Below, piece after piece: positions 1 through 5,791 of a stretch of DNA of 14,044 nt (position 1 is the stretch's first letter; the number at the start of each line of letters is the position of its first letter). This DNA comes from an uncultured Oscillospiraceae bacterium. Its GTDB lineage: Bacteria; Bacillota; Clostridia; Oscillospirales; Ruminococcaceae. The notes beneath the pieces are model-generated. The model was given only the letters and a program-made list of their open reading frames with translations. It did no database searches and was not told the DNA's origin. The position numbers and the translations under genes are program-made. The stretch lies in the NCBI GenBank assembly GCA_900547015.1, contig URFD01000038.1:1-14044 (forward strand). The letters are read 5' to 3'.

Positions 1-44
1 TGCTTACCATTTCTGCAAAACCGTGCCGCCTCTTGCATCCCCCG

Positions 45-69
45 GAGAATCGAATTTCATTCGATTCTC
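45..69. repeat. 10-bp perfect inverted repeat without a T-tract
   Basis: GAGAATCGAA at 45-54 is mirrored by TTCGATTCTC at 60-69 around a five-base spacer. Neither strand has a run of T after the stem, so this is not an ordinary intrinsic terminator. A second, weaker pair lies beside it: GGCGGAG at 72-78 and CTCCGCC at 111-117. A nine-base direct repeat TCCGCCTTG occurs at 96-104 and 112-120. No convincing gene covers 1-143. The stretch could be an interspersed intergenic repeat, an operator or a remnant of a mobile element, and the sequence alone does not decide. Confidence 0.5.
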
Positions 70-143
70 ATGGCGGAGGTGTAGAAACAATGATTTCCGC
101 CTTGCGATAACTCCGCCTTGTAGCATTGTCGAATTATGGCAAC

Positions 144-170
144 AAAAAAAGAGCCCTCTTGCGAGGACTC
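144..170 (-). terminator. Intrinsic terminator of the repeat-protein gene
   Basis: Read on the minus strand, GAGTCCTC, loop GCAA, GAGGGCTC forms an 8-bp stem with one U-G wobble and a GNRA tetraloop. It is followed by seven T residues (complement of 150-144). It lies about 20 bases after the stop codon of the minus-strand repeat protein, where its terminator is expected. Six T residues at 171-176 on the other side could give weak plus-strand activity too. Confidence 0.88.
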
Positions 171-188
171 TTTTTTCATGCCGAAATC

Positions 189-884
189 TTAGCGGCAGTT
201 TGTTTCTCTGCTGGAAGTACCTTTCAGGTTGCATCCGCTGTCTCTGTTGGTGGTACCTTTCAGGCTGTCGCTTCCGTTGTTTCTGCTGGAAGTGCCGTTC
301 AGGGTGGTGCCGTTCTTTCTGTTAACGGTTCCGCTCAGGCTGGTGCCGCTGTTGCCTCTGGTGGAGGTACCTTTCAGGCTTTCGCTGTTGCCTCTGGTGG
401 AGGTGCCTTTCAGAGTGGTGCTGCCGTTGCCTCTGGTGGAGGTACCTTTCAGGCTGTCGCTTCCGTTGTCTCTGGTGGAAGTACCTTTCAGAGTGGTGCT
501 GCCGTTGCCTCTGGTAGAAGTGCCTTTCAGGCTGGTGCCGCTGTTGCCTCTGGTAGAAGTACCTTTCAGGCTGTCTTTGCCGTTGCCTCTGGTAGAAGTG
601 CCTTTCAGGCTGGTGCCGCTGTTGCCTCTGGTGGAAGTACCTTTCAGGCTGTCTTTGCCGTTGCCTCTGGTAGAAGTACCTTTCAGGCTGGTGCTTCCGT
701 TGCCTCTGGTAGAAGTGCCTTTCAGGCTGTCGCTGCTGTTGCCTCTGGTGGAGGTGCCATACAGTTCATTTCCGCCATTATTTCTGCTTGCGGAAGTGCC
801 ATACAGACAGTCAGCGCTTACGCTAACCGAAGAACCAATTGTGAGTACTGCGGCGGCTGCCAGAGAAAGTACCTTTTTGTTCAT
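189..884 (-). CDS. Secreted 13-residue tandem-repeat protein, function unknown
   Basis: I do not recognise this protein family. The ATG at 884-882 is chosen because AAGGAG lies ten bases before it and the product opens with a good signal peptide (MNKK, a hydrophobic run, then VSVSA at residues 20-24). A longer ORF starting near 1034 would begin inside the promoter. The 231-residue product is exported. After Asp25-Cys26 the rest is 16 units of 12-14 residues with the pattern L-(K/Y/S/N)-G-T-S-T-R-G-N-G-x-x-S. Units 2-12 are almost identical and the outer ones are degenerate. Nearly every unit carries Lys and Arg, so the mature protein is strongly basic and has no hydrophobic core. There are three cysteines, at 26, 218 and 230, that is, only at the ends. 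The periodic Leu and Gly-Thr/Asn-Gly turns suggest a beta-solenoid or beta-roll-like fold, which is inference. There is no sortase signal, lipobox or anchor. It is monocistronic with its own promoter and terminator. Confidence 0.8.
   Translation of the reverse strand: MNKKVLSLAAAAVLTIGSSVSVSADCLYGTSASRNNGGNELYGTSTRGNSSDSLKGTSTRGNGSTSLKGTSTRGNGKDSLKGTSTRGNSGTSLKGTSTRGNGKDSLKGTSTRGNSGTSLKGTSTRGNGSTTLKGTSTRDNGSDSLKGTSTRGNGSTTLKGTSTRGNSESLKGTSTRGNSGTSLSGTVNRKNGTTLNGTSSRNNGSDSLKGTTNRDSGCNLKGTSSRETNCR
192..806 (-). repeat. Tandem array of 39-bp coding repeats
   Basis: The DNA for residues 27-231 of the secreted repeat protein is a head-to-tail array with a 39-bp period, with a few 36-bp units and a first unit of 42 bp. 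Units between about 339 and 764 are nearly identical at the nucleotide level, alternating a small set of variants (for example NGKDS and NSGTS endings). Units at both ends have drifted. This is the usual pattern of an array growing and shrinking by slippage or unequal recombination. All length changes remain multiples of three, so the reading frame is kept. Confidence 0.9.
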
Positions 885-1005
885 GATGTAATCGCTCCTT
901 TTTGTGGTTGTGGGGCATGGTCCCCGCAGACAAATGCTGCCGCAGGCGCCCTCAATGTGGTAAATATGGGGAAGATCTTTTGGAATCTCCGTTATATACG
1001 GTTTT

Positions 1006-1034
1006 ATTTTAGCATACCTGTCCGCTAAAATCAA
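1006..1034 (-). promoter_or_regulatory. Sigma-A-type promoter of the repeat-protein gene
   Basis: On the minus strand, TTGATT (complement of 1034-1029) is separated by 17 bases from TAAAAT (complement of 1011-1006), with an extended TGC immediately before the -10. Transcription would start near 1000, giving a leader of about 115 bases before the ATG at 884. The -35 lies inside a nested inverted repeat (1019-1057), described separately. Confidence 0.65.
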
Positions 1035-1057
1035 CCAATTTTACAGGCTGGCGGACA
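1019..1057. repeat. Nested inverted repeat over the -35 box
   Basis: TGTCCGC at 1019-1025 pairs with GCGGACA at 1051-1057. Directly inside it, TAAAAT at 1026-1031 pairs with ATTTTA at 1038-1043 around a six-base loop, leaving CAGGCTG as a bulge on one side. Six T residues follow on the plus strand (1058-1063), but no plus-strand gene ends here. On the minus strand the T-run is missing, so it is a poor terminator for the gene ending at 1068. It may instead be an operator. Confidence 0.5.
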
Positions 1058-1067
1058 TTTTTTGGGC

Positions 1068-1526
1068 TTACTCCGCCACGACATAGCGTCCCAGCGTCTT
1101 GGTCCGGATGAGATATCCGCTGATGCGCTGTCCATCCTTGCCCACAAACAGCCCCTTGGCATATTCTGCCTCCGGCTGGGTGAGCGTGCCGTCCTCCTCG
1201 ATCTGATAGAGCGTCTGACCCTCCTGTGCCGCCAGAAACAGCTCGCCGGTGCGCGCAAAGCTCTGCTCGCCCGTATCAAAGCAATAGAAGCGGTCTGCCT
1301 CCTGTCCGGTCAGCTCGTTGACCCGCTCGGCCAGCTCCTTTTGGTAATCGGTGTCCAGCTTCAGATAGATGCTTTCGCCCCGGTACATCCTCACGCTGAA
1401 AAAAGCGTTGTCGCCAAAATCAAAGACGGCATTTCCCTTCTGTGCGCTGCGCACCCCTGCCGCCGATACCGCGGTCGATGCCATGCACATCATCACAGCC
1501 AGCGCTGCGGCTGCCAGCTTTTTCAT
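1068..1526 (-). CDS. Small secreted protein, family not recognised
   Basis: This encodes a 152-residue exported protein whose function I cannot name. The ATG at 1526-1524 is preferred over an in-frame ATG eight codons upstream because AAAGGAGG sits about eight bases before it and the product then begins with MKK plus a hydrophobic signal sequence cut near Ser-Ala-Ala (residues 21-23). The mature part of about 130 residues is mixed alpha/beta in character. A segment at 58-75 (LDTDYQKELAERVNELTG) is probably helical. A C-terminal half contains short strands and turns (EDGTLTQ at 111-117, GKDGQRISGYLIRTKTLGRY at 129-148). The ending resembles, from memory only, the RTRTLGxYV tails of some secreted clostridial proteins. 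Its single mature cysteine is at residue 82. It lies upstream of the repeat protein on the same strand with a 183-base gap and no clear terminator between them, so read-through is possible. Confidence 0.75.
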   Translation of the reverse strand: MKKLAAAALAVMMCMASTAVSAAGVRSAQKGNAVFDFGDNAFFSVRMYRGESIYLKLDTDYQKELAERVNELTGQEADRFYCFDTGEQSFARTGELFLAAQEGQTLYQIEEDGTLTQPEAEYAKGLFVGKDGQRISGYLIRTKTLGRYVVAE

Positions 1527-1624
1527 GTGGGTTCCCTCCTTTGTCCGCAATTTTTCGGTTGATCTCTTTTTCCCTTTGCTGTTTCTTTCCGGCGGTATTT
1601 TTTACATCCTCCGGAAATATCTTC

Positions 1625-1653
1625 ATTATATACCCCCGTCCCCCAAATTGCAA
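1625..1653 (-). promoter_or_regulatory. Sigma-A-type promoter of the 152-residue secreted protein
   Basis: On the minus strand, TTGCAA (complement of 1653-1648) and a perfect TATAAT (complement of 1630-1625) are separated by 17 bases. The leader would be about 90 bases. It contains a 7-bp inverted repeat, TTTCCGG at 1586-1592 with CCGGAAA at 1611-1617, of unknown meaning. Confidence 0.7.
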
Positions 1654-1738
1654 CCGCCGCGACCGCTTTTTCCGTCTGGGAAATCTTCCCTTTGATTGCT
1701 TTTCTTCCTATTAAATTGTAAAACCTGTTCTATCTCGC

Positions 1739-1767
1739 TTGAAAATCCTCCTTCTGCATGATACAAT
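1739..1767 (+). promoter_or_regulatory. Sigma-A-type promoter of the surface-protein transcript
   Basis: TTGAAA at 1739-1744 and TACAAT at 1762-1767 are separated by 17 bases, and TGA just before the -10 gives an extended -10 element. Transcription would begin near 1775. It faces away from the promoter at 1625-1653, forming a compact divergent intergenic region. The leader of about 125 bases contains a small ORF and two short hairpins: TGCTGC/GCAGCA at 1796-1811 and CGCAGC/GCTGCG at 1839-1854. Confidence 0.7.
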
Positions 1768-1785
1768 GAAGCTGAGGACAGCACC

Positions 1786-1884
1786 ATGGCTGCCCTGCTG
1801 CGCTTGCAGCAAACCATCAGCGAGGACACAGATAGGCTCGCAGCTGCGGCTGCGCCCCCTCAAATGCTGAAATCTCATTTTTAG
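1786..1884 (+). CDS. Possible 32-residue small ORF or leader peptide
   Basis: An ATG at 1786 has GAGGA seven bases upstream (1774-1778) and opens 32 codons ending in TAG at 1882-1884. The peptide begins MAALLRLQQTISEDTDRL, continues with five alanines and PPQ, and ends in MLKSHF, so it would form an amphipathic helix in its first half. It starts about ten bases after the predicted transcript start. It stops 16 bases before the ATG of the NPDTG surface protein, whose own GGAGG begins three bases after the stop. That arrangement fits a translated leader or a small protein co-expressed with the surface protein. No signal peptide or known motif is visible. Chance is a real alternative at this length, and the hairpins in its second half may be the conserved element instead. 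Confidence 0.4.
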   Translation: MAALLRLQQTISEDTDRLAAAAAPPQMLKSHF

Positions 1885-1900
1885 ATCGGAGGTAACCACT

Positions 1901-2179
1901 ATGAAAAAATTACTGACTATTGTTCTGGCTGCATCGATGGCACTTGCGCTGAGCGTCAATTCGTTCGCTCTGGGCAATTATGTGCTTTCCACCGATGCGC
2001 TTGACAGCGAAGAACCTATCGCAGAAGAACCGGTTGAGGAAGAGCCAACCACCGAGGAACCGGTTGAAACCGAAATCGTGAAACCAAATCCGGACACCGG
2101 CGCCGAGAGCTTTGTCGGCGTTGCTGCTGCCGCAGCTGCTGTTGCAGGCATCGGCTTGGTTGCTCTGAAAAAGAAATAA
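1901..2179 (+). CDS. Short acidic surface protein with NPDTG sortase-like signal
   Basis: The 92-residue product has three clear parts. Residues 1-24 form a signal peptide (MKK, hydrophobic run, NSFALG). Residues 35-60 are an acidic low-complexity spacer built from EEP motifs (EEPIAEEPVEEEPTTEEP). Residues 63-92 form a cell-wall sorting signal: NPDTG, an alanine-rich hydrophobic helix and a KKK tail. Sortases of this type cleave between Thr and Gly and link the protein to peptidoglycan, so the mature form would be only about 40 residues of acidic stalk. NPDTG differs from canonical LPxTG and suggests a variant-specific sortase, which is not encoded in this window. GGAGG at 1888-1892 sets the start. 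The gene has its own promoter and a strong terminator. No binding or enzymatic domain is present. A KKK-tailed membrane-retained protein is the alternative if no matching sortase exists. Confidence 0.8.
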   Translation: MKKLLTIVLAASMALALSVNSFALGNYVLSTDALDSEEPIAEEPVEEEPTTEEPVETEIVKPNPDTGAESFVGVAAAAAAVAGIGLVALKKK

Positions 2180-2206
2180 GGCTGTCTGACAGCTTCTCCA
2201 ACCACC

Positions 2207-2247
2207 AAAGGGAGAGGGGACCATGTGATGGTCCCCTCTCCCTTTTT
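2207..2247 (+). terminator. Strong terminator between convergent genes
   Basis: An 18-bp perfect stem (2207-2224 with 2228-2245) with a three-base GTG loop runs into five T residues at 2243-2247. It ends the plus-strand surface-protein transcript 28 bases after its stop codon. The minus-strand cyclase reading frame ends at 2251, so the same hairpin probably serves the opposite operon as well, although only three T residues follow on that strand. Confidence 0.92.
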
Positions 2248-2250
2248 GGT

Positions 2251-3435
2251 CTATTGGGCGGTCATGCTTTCCTCATCATCCTTCTGATAAGAAACCCAGC
2301 GGTCCCGTCCGGTATTTTTCGCCGCATACAGTGCCCGGTCTGCATTGGCAATATCGCGCTTCCATTCCGATGCCTGCTTTGGCAAGCCGGTACAAATCCC
2401 CAAGCTGATGGTAACGGTGCGCAGGTCCTCATCCGAAAATCCAATGACCAGCTCCCGAACCACCTGATTGAACATCTCGGCTTTTTCCTCTGCTTGTCGG
2501 CGGTCCACTCCGATTCCCAGATACAGAAATTCCTCTCCACCGTAGCGAATCAGGTACTCCGATTGCGGCTGAAGCTCCTGTTACAACCTCCAAGCCACTC
2601 GGCGCAGACATTCGTCTCCCTGAAGATGCCCATAGGTGTCGTTATAGTCTTTAAAGTGGTCGATGTCCAGCATCATCACCGTCAGAGCCTTTCCCTCCCG
2701 GATGCAGTCGGCATAGATTTTCTCCATCTGCTCCTCAAGAAATCTCCGATTTCTCAGCCTTGTCAGAGAATCGTGACAAGCCAGCTCTTCCAGACGACGG
2801 TTTTGCTCCTCAATCAGCTGCTGTTCCAGATAATGCCGACGCTCCTGATAATAGCGGTAGCAGCAGATAAACGCCGACATCACCGACATCACCGTTAGAT
2901 TGATATAGCTGCTGTGATTATCGATTTGACCCGGCTGGAACATCGGAAGGGTTCCGCACACCACCGCCAAAAAGACCCCGTAGATGGTGATGGCTTGCAG
3001 CGGTGTAAAGCAAGCCACTATGGAAAGGGTCATCGCCGTGATGAGATAGACGCTGATGTTTTGGGAAACACGCTGGTCGTACACCGTGATTCCGGCGCAC
3101 CAAGCCAAAATCAGGACTGAATAAACCACCTGAAAATACAAAACCCCTCTCACGTGCTGCGGCAGTCTTTTTTGAAAGAAAAAGCACAAGCACAGCCCTA
3201 CGGCTGTCAACAGCAGCATGATCACATACATCCTCATGTAGACCCGACTGGGGACAGACTGAAGCCGTCCATGGGTATAAACCAGCACATACGCAATATT
3301 GTACACCTGAATCGCCGCAATGATAATCAGGAAACCAATCGAATAGCGCAGGATTTTCTGAGCGCAAAACAGCTGATATCCTTCCTCCTGCTGGGGAGAC
3401 ATGGGACAGCACAATGTTTTGAATCGTTCCTTCAT
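2251..3435 (-). pseudogene. Membrane GGDEF diguanylate cyclase broken by an in-frame stop
   Basis: A GGDEF protein would make the second messenger c-di-GMP from two GTP. Start 3435 gives MKERF and about six membrane helices (roughly residues 29-53, 66-88, 96-117, 125-143, 147-165, 177-196). A short coiled coil (198-218) follows, then a GGDEF domain beginning HDSLTRLRNRRF (221-232), with the metal-site segment MLDIDHFKDYNDTYGH at 255-270. Codon 285 is TAA (complement of 2583-2581). The same frame then resumes immediately with QELQPQSEYLIRYGGEEF and continues through DRALYAAKNTGRDRW to a stop at 2251. Because the frame does not change, this is one nonsense codon, most simply CAA to TAA, not a frameshift. 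The truncated 284-residue product lacks GGEEF and cannot be an active cyclase. The RxxD inhibitory site also appears absent. It lies 30 bases after the acetyltransferase, and its ribosome binding site is weak. Confidence 0.85.
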
Positions 3436-3465
3436 TTCTTTTCTTCTTCGGTCGTGCAGGAGAAG

Positions 3466-4017
3466 CTACTCCTCCCGACCTTTTCCTCCTCTTTGAGATG
3501 CCCTTCGGAATTCCTCCACAGTGTCTTCCTTCACCCATTTTCCAAAGGCCAAAGAATCCTTGGACGGGATATATCCCAAATCCTGATACCCCAGCTTCTT
3601 GAGCAGGGAGATACTCGGTGTGTTCTCTGGTTCTACAAAGCAAATCCACTCCCAATCCAAAGCCTGACGATGCAAATGCTCTATCAGGGCACTGAGGGCC
3701 TCCAGCGCATAGCCCTTGCGGTGGTGGCGATTGGAAATGGTATACCCAAGGCTGATGGTTCGATCGCTGGGCATCACTACAATTTCCCCTACCATCTCTC
3801 CGGTCTGCTTCAAGGCAACCGCCATAATGCAGGGCGCATCCAACGAGAGGACATCGTCCCGATGCCGTTCAACCAATGCCCGGATGCCTTCTCTGTCCTT
3901 GGTTTGTCCGCGCTGATACCTTGCACAGCTTTCGTGATTGCGATAATCGTACATCACCTGTGCATCCTGCGGTTCCAAGCTCCGCAGAAGCAGGCGGTCT
4001 GTCGTCAGAAAAATCAC
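3466..4017 (-). CDS. GNAT-family N-acetyltransferase (RimJ/RimL type)
   Basis: This is a 183-residue acetyltransferase that would transfer acetyl from acetyl-CoA to an amine on a protein or small molecule. The substrate cannot be read from the sequence. The N-terminus (TDRLLLRSLEPQDAQ, residues 6-20) is typical of the RimJ/RimL-like subfamily. The acetyl-CoA pyrophosphate loop is at about 97-104 (RHHRKGYA), leading into the helix ALEALSALIEHL. The conserved late segment ENTPSISLLKKLGY is at 131-144. The start is GTG at 4017-4015 with AAGGA eight bases upstream; no better ATG precedes the conserved N-terminus. It follows the rRNA methyltransferase gene by 42 bases and precedes the broken cyclase by 30, so the three are probably one operon. 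The last 15 residues are charged and probably disordered. Confidence 0.85.
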   Translation of the reverse strand: MIFLTTDRLLLRSLEPQDAQVMYDYRNHESCARYQRGQTKDREGIRALVERHRDDVLSLDAPCIMAVALKQTGEMVGEIVVMPSDRTISLGYTISNRHHRKGYALEALSALIEHLHRQALDWEWICFVEPENTPSISLLKKLGYQDLGYIPSKDSLAFGKWVKEDTVEEFRRASQRGGKGREE

Positions 4018-4059
4018 CGAAATTTCCTTCTTTCTTTCAATCGACTGTTTTTCGCCCGT

Positions 4060-5589
4060 TTACTTGTTCTTTCTGATTCGAGACAGCAGGCAGATATTTT
4101 CACAGTGTGCGGTTTGTGGGAAGAGGTCTACCGGCTGGATGCTGCAAACCTGATAGCCGCCCTGCACCAGCACCTGCAAATCCCGTTTCTGGGTCTGTGG
4201 GTCGCAGGAGATATAGACGACCTTTTCCGGCTGAAGGCGGCACACCGAGCTCAGGAATGCCTCATCACTTCCGCTTCTCGGCGGGTCCATCACCACAACA
4301 TCCAGCTGTTCTCCGCGCTCTGCCATCCCGGTCATAAACTCTCCGGCATCTCCGCAGAAGAAACGAGCGTTTGTGACCCCGTTTCGTTTTGCGTTGTTGA
4401 CCGCGTCGCGCACCGCATCCCGATTGAGCTCCACGCCGATGACCTCTTTGGCATGGTCTGCCGCAATCAGCGAGATGGTTCCGATTCCGCAGTACGCATC
4501 CAGCACACGCTCTGTTCCGGTGAGCTGCGCCATCTGCATCGCTCTCTGATAGAGGATTTCGGTCTGCTTCGGGTTCACCTGATAGAAGGAGCGCGGAGAG
4601 ATGACAAAGCGCTTTCCGCACAGAACATCCTCAATCCAGCCCTTGCCGTACAGCACACGCTCCTGGTCTCCCAGCACCATGCTGGTGTGCTTTGGATTGC
4701 AGTTCATCACGATGGTCGTGATTTCCGGATGCTGTTCCCGCAGCATCCCGACAAATTTGCTGCGTCCCGGAAATACCATCGAAGCCGTTACCAAAACGAC
4801 CATGATTTCCCCGCTGGCAAAGCCGCGGCGAATCAGGACATGGCGCAGCAGCCCGGTCTCATTATCCTCGTCATAAGGGAGCAGCTTGCACGACTTCATG
4901 ATCTGGCGGATGGAGCGCACGATTTCGTCCGCCTTCTCATCCTGAATCATGCAGCGGTCCACCGCTACCACCCTGTGGCTGTTTTCCTCGTAGATTCCGG
5001 AAACAATCTGCTTTTTGGCATTGATGCCGAAGGTCGCATGGCTCTTGTTGCGATAGCGCCATGGCTCCTGCATCCCCAAAATCTGGTAGAAGCGCGCACC
5101 CTGCTCAATATATTCCTTCATTAGGCGTTCGACCCGCTCCTGCTTCCATGCAAGCTGTGCATCGTAGGAGAGGTGCTGCAAGCGGCAGCCTCCGCAAATT
5201 CCAAACACCTTGCACCGAGGTGACACTCGGTCGGGGCTTGCCTGCTGTACCCGAACCAGCTTTGCGCGGGGACGCTTGCCTCTGCCAACCTCTGCGGTGA
5301 TGACCTCTCCCGGCAGAACACCGGAAACGCTCAGCTTTTTGCCCTGAATCCGAACCAGTCCGTTTCCGTCCTCATCCAGCGCAAAGCACTCTGCCTGATA
5401 TTCTCCCGGCTCGATTGCACTTTCCTTCGGGTCTACGATTTCCCATCCACCCCCAAACTCCTTGCCCTTCTTTGGTTTCGGCTGGCGCTGTTTTGAGGTT
5501 GCCTCCAGATAGAACGGTTTCTTCACCGCCGCACTGTTGCGTGCCTGCGGATTTTTGCGGTCTTTCTTCAATGGTTTCTTCTTTGCCAT
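4060..5589 (-). CDS. rlmD: RlmD/RlmCD-family 23S rRNA uracil-C5 methyltransferase
   Basis: The enzyme methylates C5 of a uridine in 23S rRNA (U1939, and in Gram-positive RlmCD also U747) using S-adenosylmethionine. The 509-residue product has a basic, lysine-rich extension (1-48), a TRAM-like RNA-binding beta-barrel (about 58-116), and iron-sulfur cluster cysteines at 126, 132, 135 and 213. The C-terminal Rossmann methyltransferase has DAYCGIGT at 364-371 and DPPRSG at 435-440. The catalytic cysteine is in ISCDP (Cys462), and the general-base glutamate is in PQTAHCEN (Glu497). The start at 5589 has AGGAG upstream on the minus strand and is the first gene from the promoter at 5638. TrmA-type tRNA methyltransferases share the fold, but the TRAM domain plus cluster cysteines favour the rRNA enzyme. 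The exact target uridine is inferred. Confidence 0.93.
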   Translation of the reverse strand: MAKKKPLKKDRKNPQARNSAAVKKPFYLEATSKQRQPKPKKGKEFGGGWEIVDPKESAIEPGEYQAECFALDEDGNGLVRIQGKKLSVSGVLPGEVITAEVGRGKRPRAKLVRVQQASPDRVSPRCKVFGICGGCRLQHLSYDAQLAWKQERVERLMKEYIEQGARFYQILGMQEPWRYRNKSHATFGINAKKQIVSGIYEENSHRVVAVDRCMIQDEKADEIVRSIRQIMKSCKLLPYDEDNETGLLRHVLIRRGFASGEIMVVLVTASMVFPGRSKFVGMLREQHPEITTIVMNCNPKHTSMVLGDQERVLYGKGWIEDVLCGKRFVISPRSFYQVNPKQTEILYQRAMQMAQLTGTERVLDAYCGIGTISLIAADHAKEVIGVELNRDAVRDAVNNAKRNGVTNARFFCGDAGEFMTGMAERGEQLDVVVMDPPRSGSDEAFLSSVCRLQPEKVVYISCDPQTQKRDLQVLVQGGYQVCSIQPVDLFPQTAHCENICLLSRIRKNK

Positions 5590-5637
5590 GTCGTTTTTTC
5601 ACTCCTGTTATCCTCTGCATCAAATCATCTTTTCCCC

Positions 5638-5646
5638 ATTATACCA
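5638..5646 (-). promoter_or_regulatory. Extended -10 promoter of the rlmD operon
   Basis: On the minus strand, TGG followed by TATAAT (complement of 5646-5638) is a perfect -10 with the TGn extension. The -35 position has no good TTGACA match, as is common for extended -10 promoters. The start would be about 40 bases before the ATG of the rRNA methyltransferase gene. Confidence 0.6.
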
Positions 5647-5791
5647 TAAACTGCCGCGCAGAGGGAACACACCTTTTTTCCTTTCCTGCATTTTTACACT
5701 TTCTAGCTACCACCATGCACAAAGTCGGCGCTTTCCTCATAGAAATAAGGGATGGCCGTAAACCGGTCAAAACTCCACAGAGGTGATTACG

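Noticed and set aside
25..26. Lipoprotein reading of the repeat protein because Cys26 follows the signal peptide
   Set aside because: The residue before the cysteine is Asp and the preceding residues do not form a lipobox, so ordinary signal peptidase cleavage is more likely. These coordinates are residue numbers of the protein encoded at 189-884.
4..234. Minus-strand frame of 76 codons at the left edge
   Set aside because: It crosses the terminator hairpin and overlaps the end of the repeat protein in another frame. It has no ribosome binding site and no recognisable content.
192..806. CRISPR-like array (regular 39-bp spacing)
   Set aside because: Units are contiguous with no unique spacers, lie in one reading frame with a signal peptide and ribosome binding site, and no cas genes are nearby.
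126..1028. Long plus-strand open frames (126-1028 and 229-891) across the repeat array
   Set aside because: The repeat unit lacks stop codons in several frames, so long open frames arise by periodicity. Neither has a signal peptide, a fitting ribosome binding site or natural composition, while the minus-strand frame has all three plus promoter and terminator.
2251..2583. Frameshift, or recoding of the stop as selenocysteine, in the GGDEF gene
   Set aside because: Both halves are in the same frame, so there is no frameshift. The codon is TAA, whereas selenocysteine uses TGA.
3154..5124. 656-codon plus-strand frame opposite rlmD, the acetyltransferase and the cyclase
   Set aside because: It is antisense to three well-matched genes, has no family resemblance or proper start signal, and spans two intergenic gaps.
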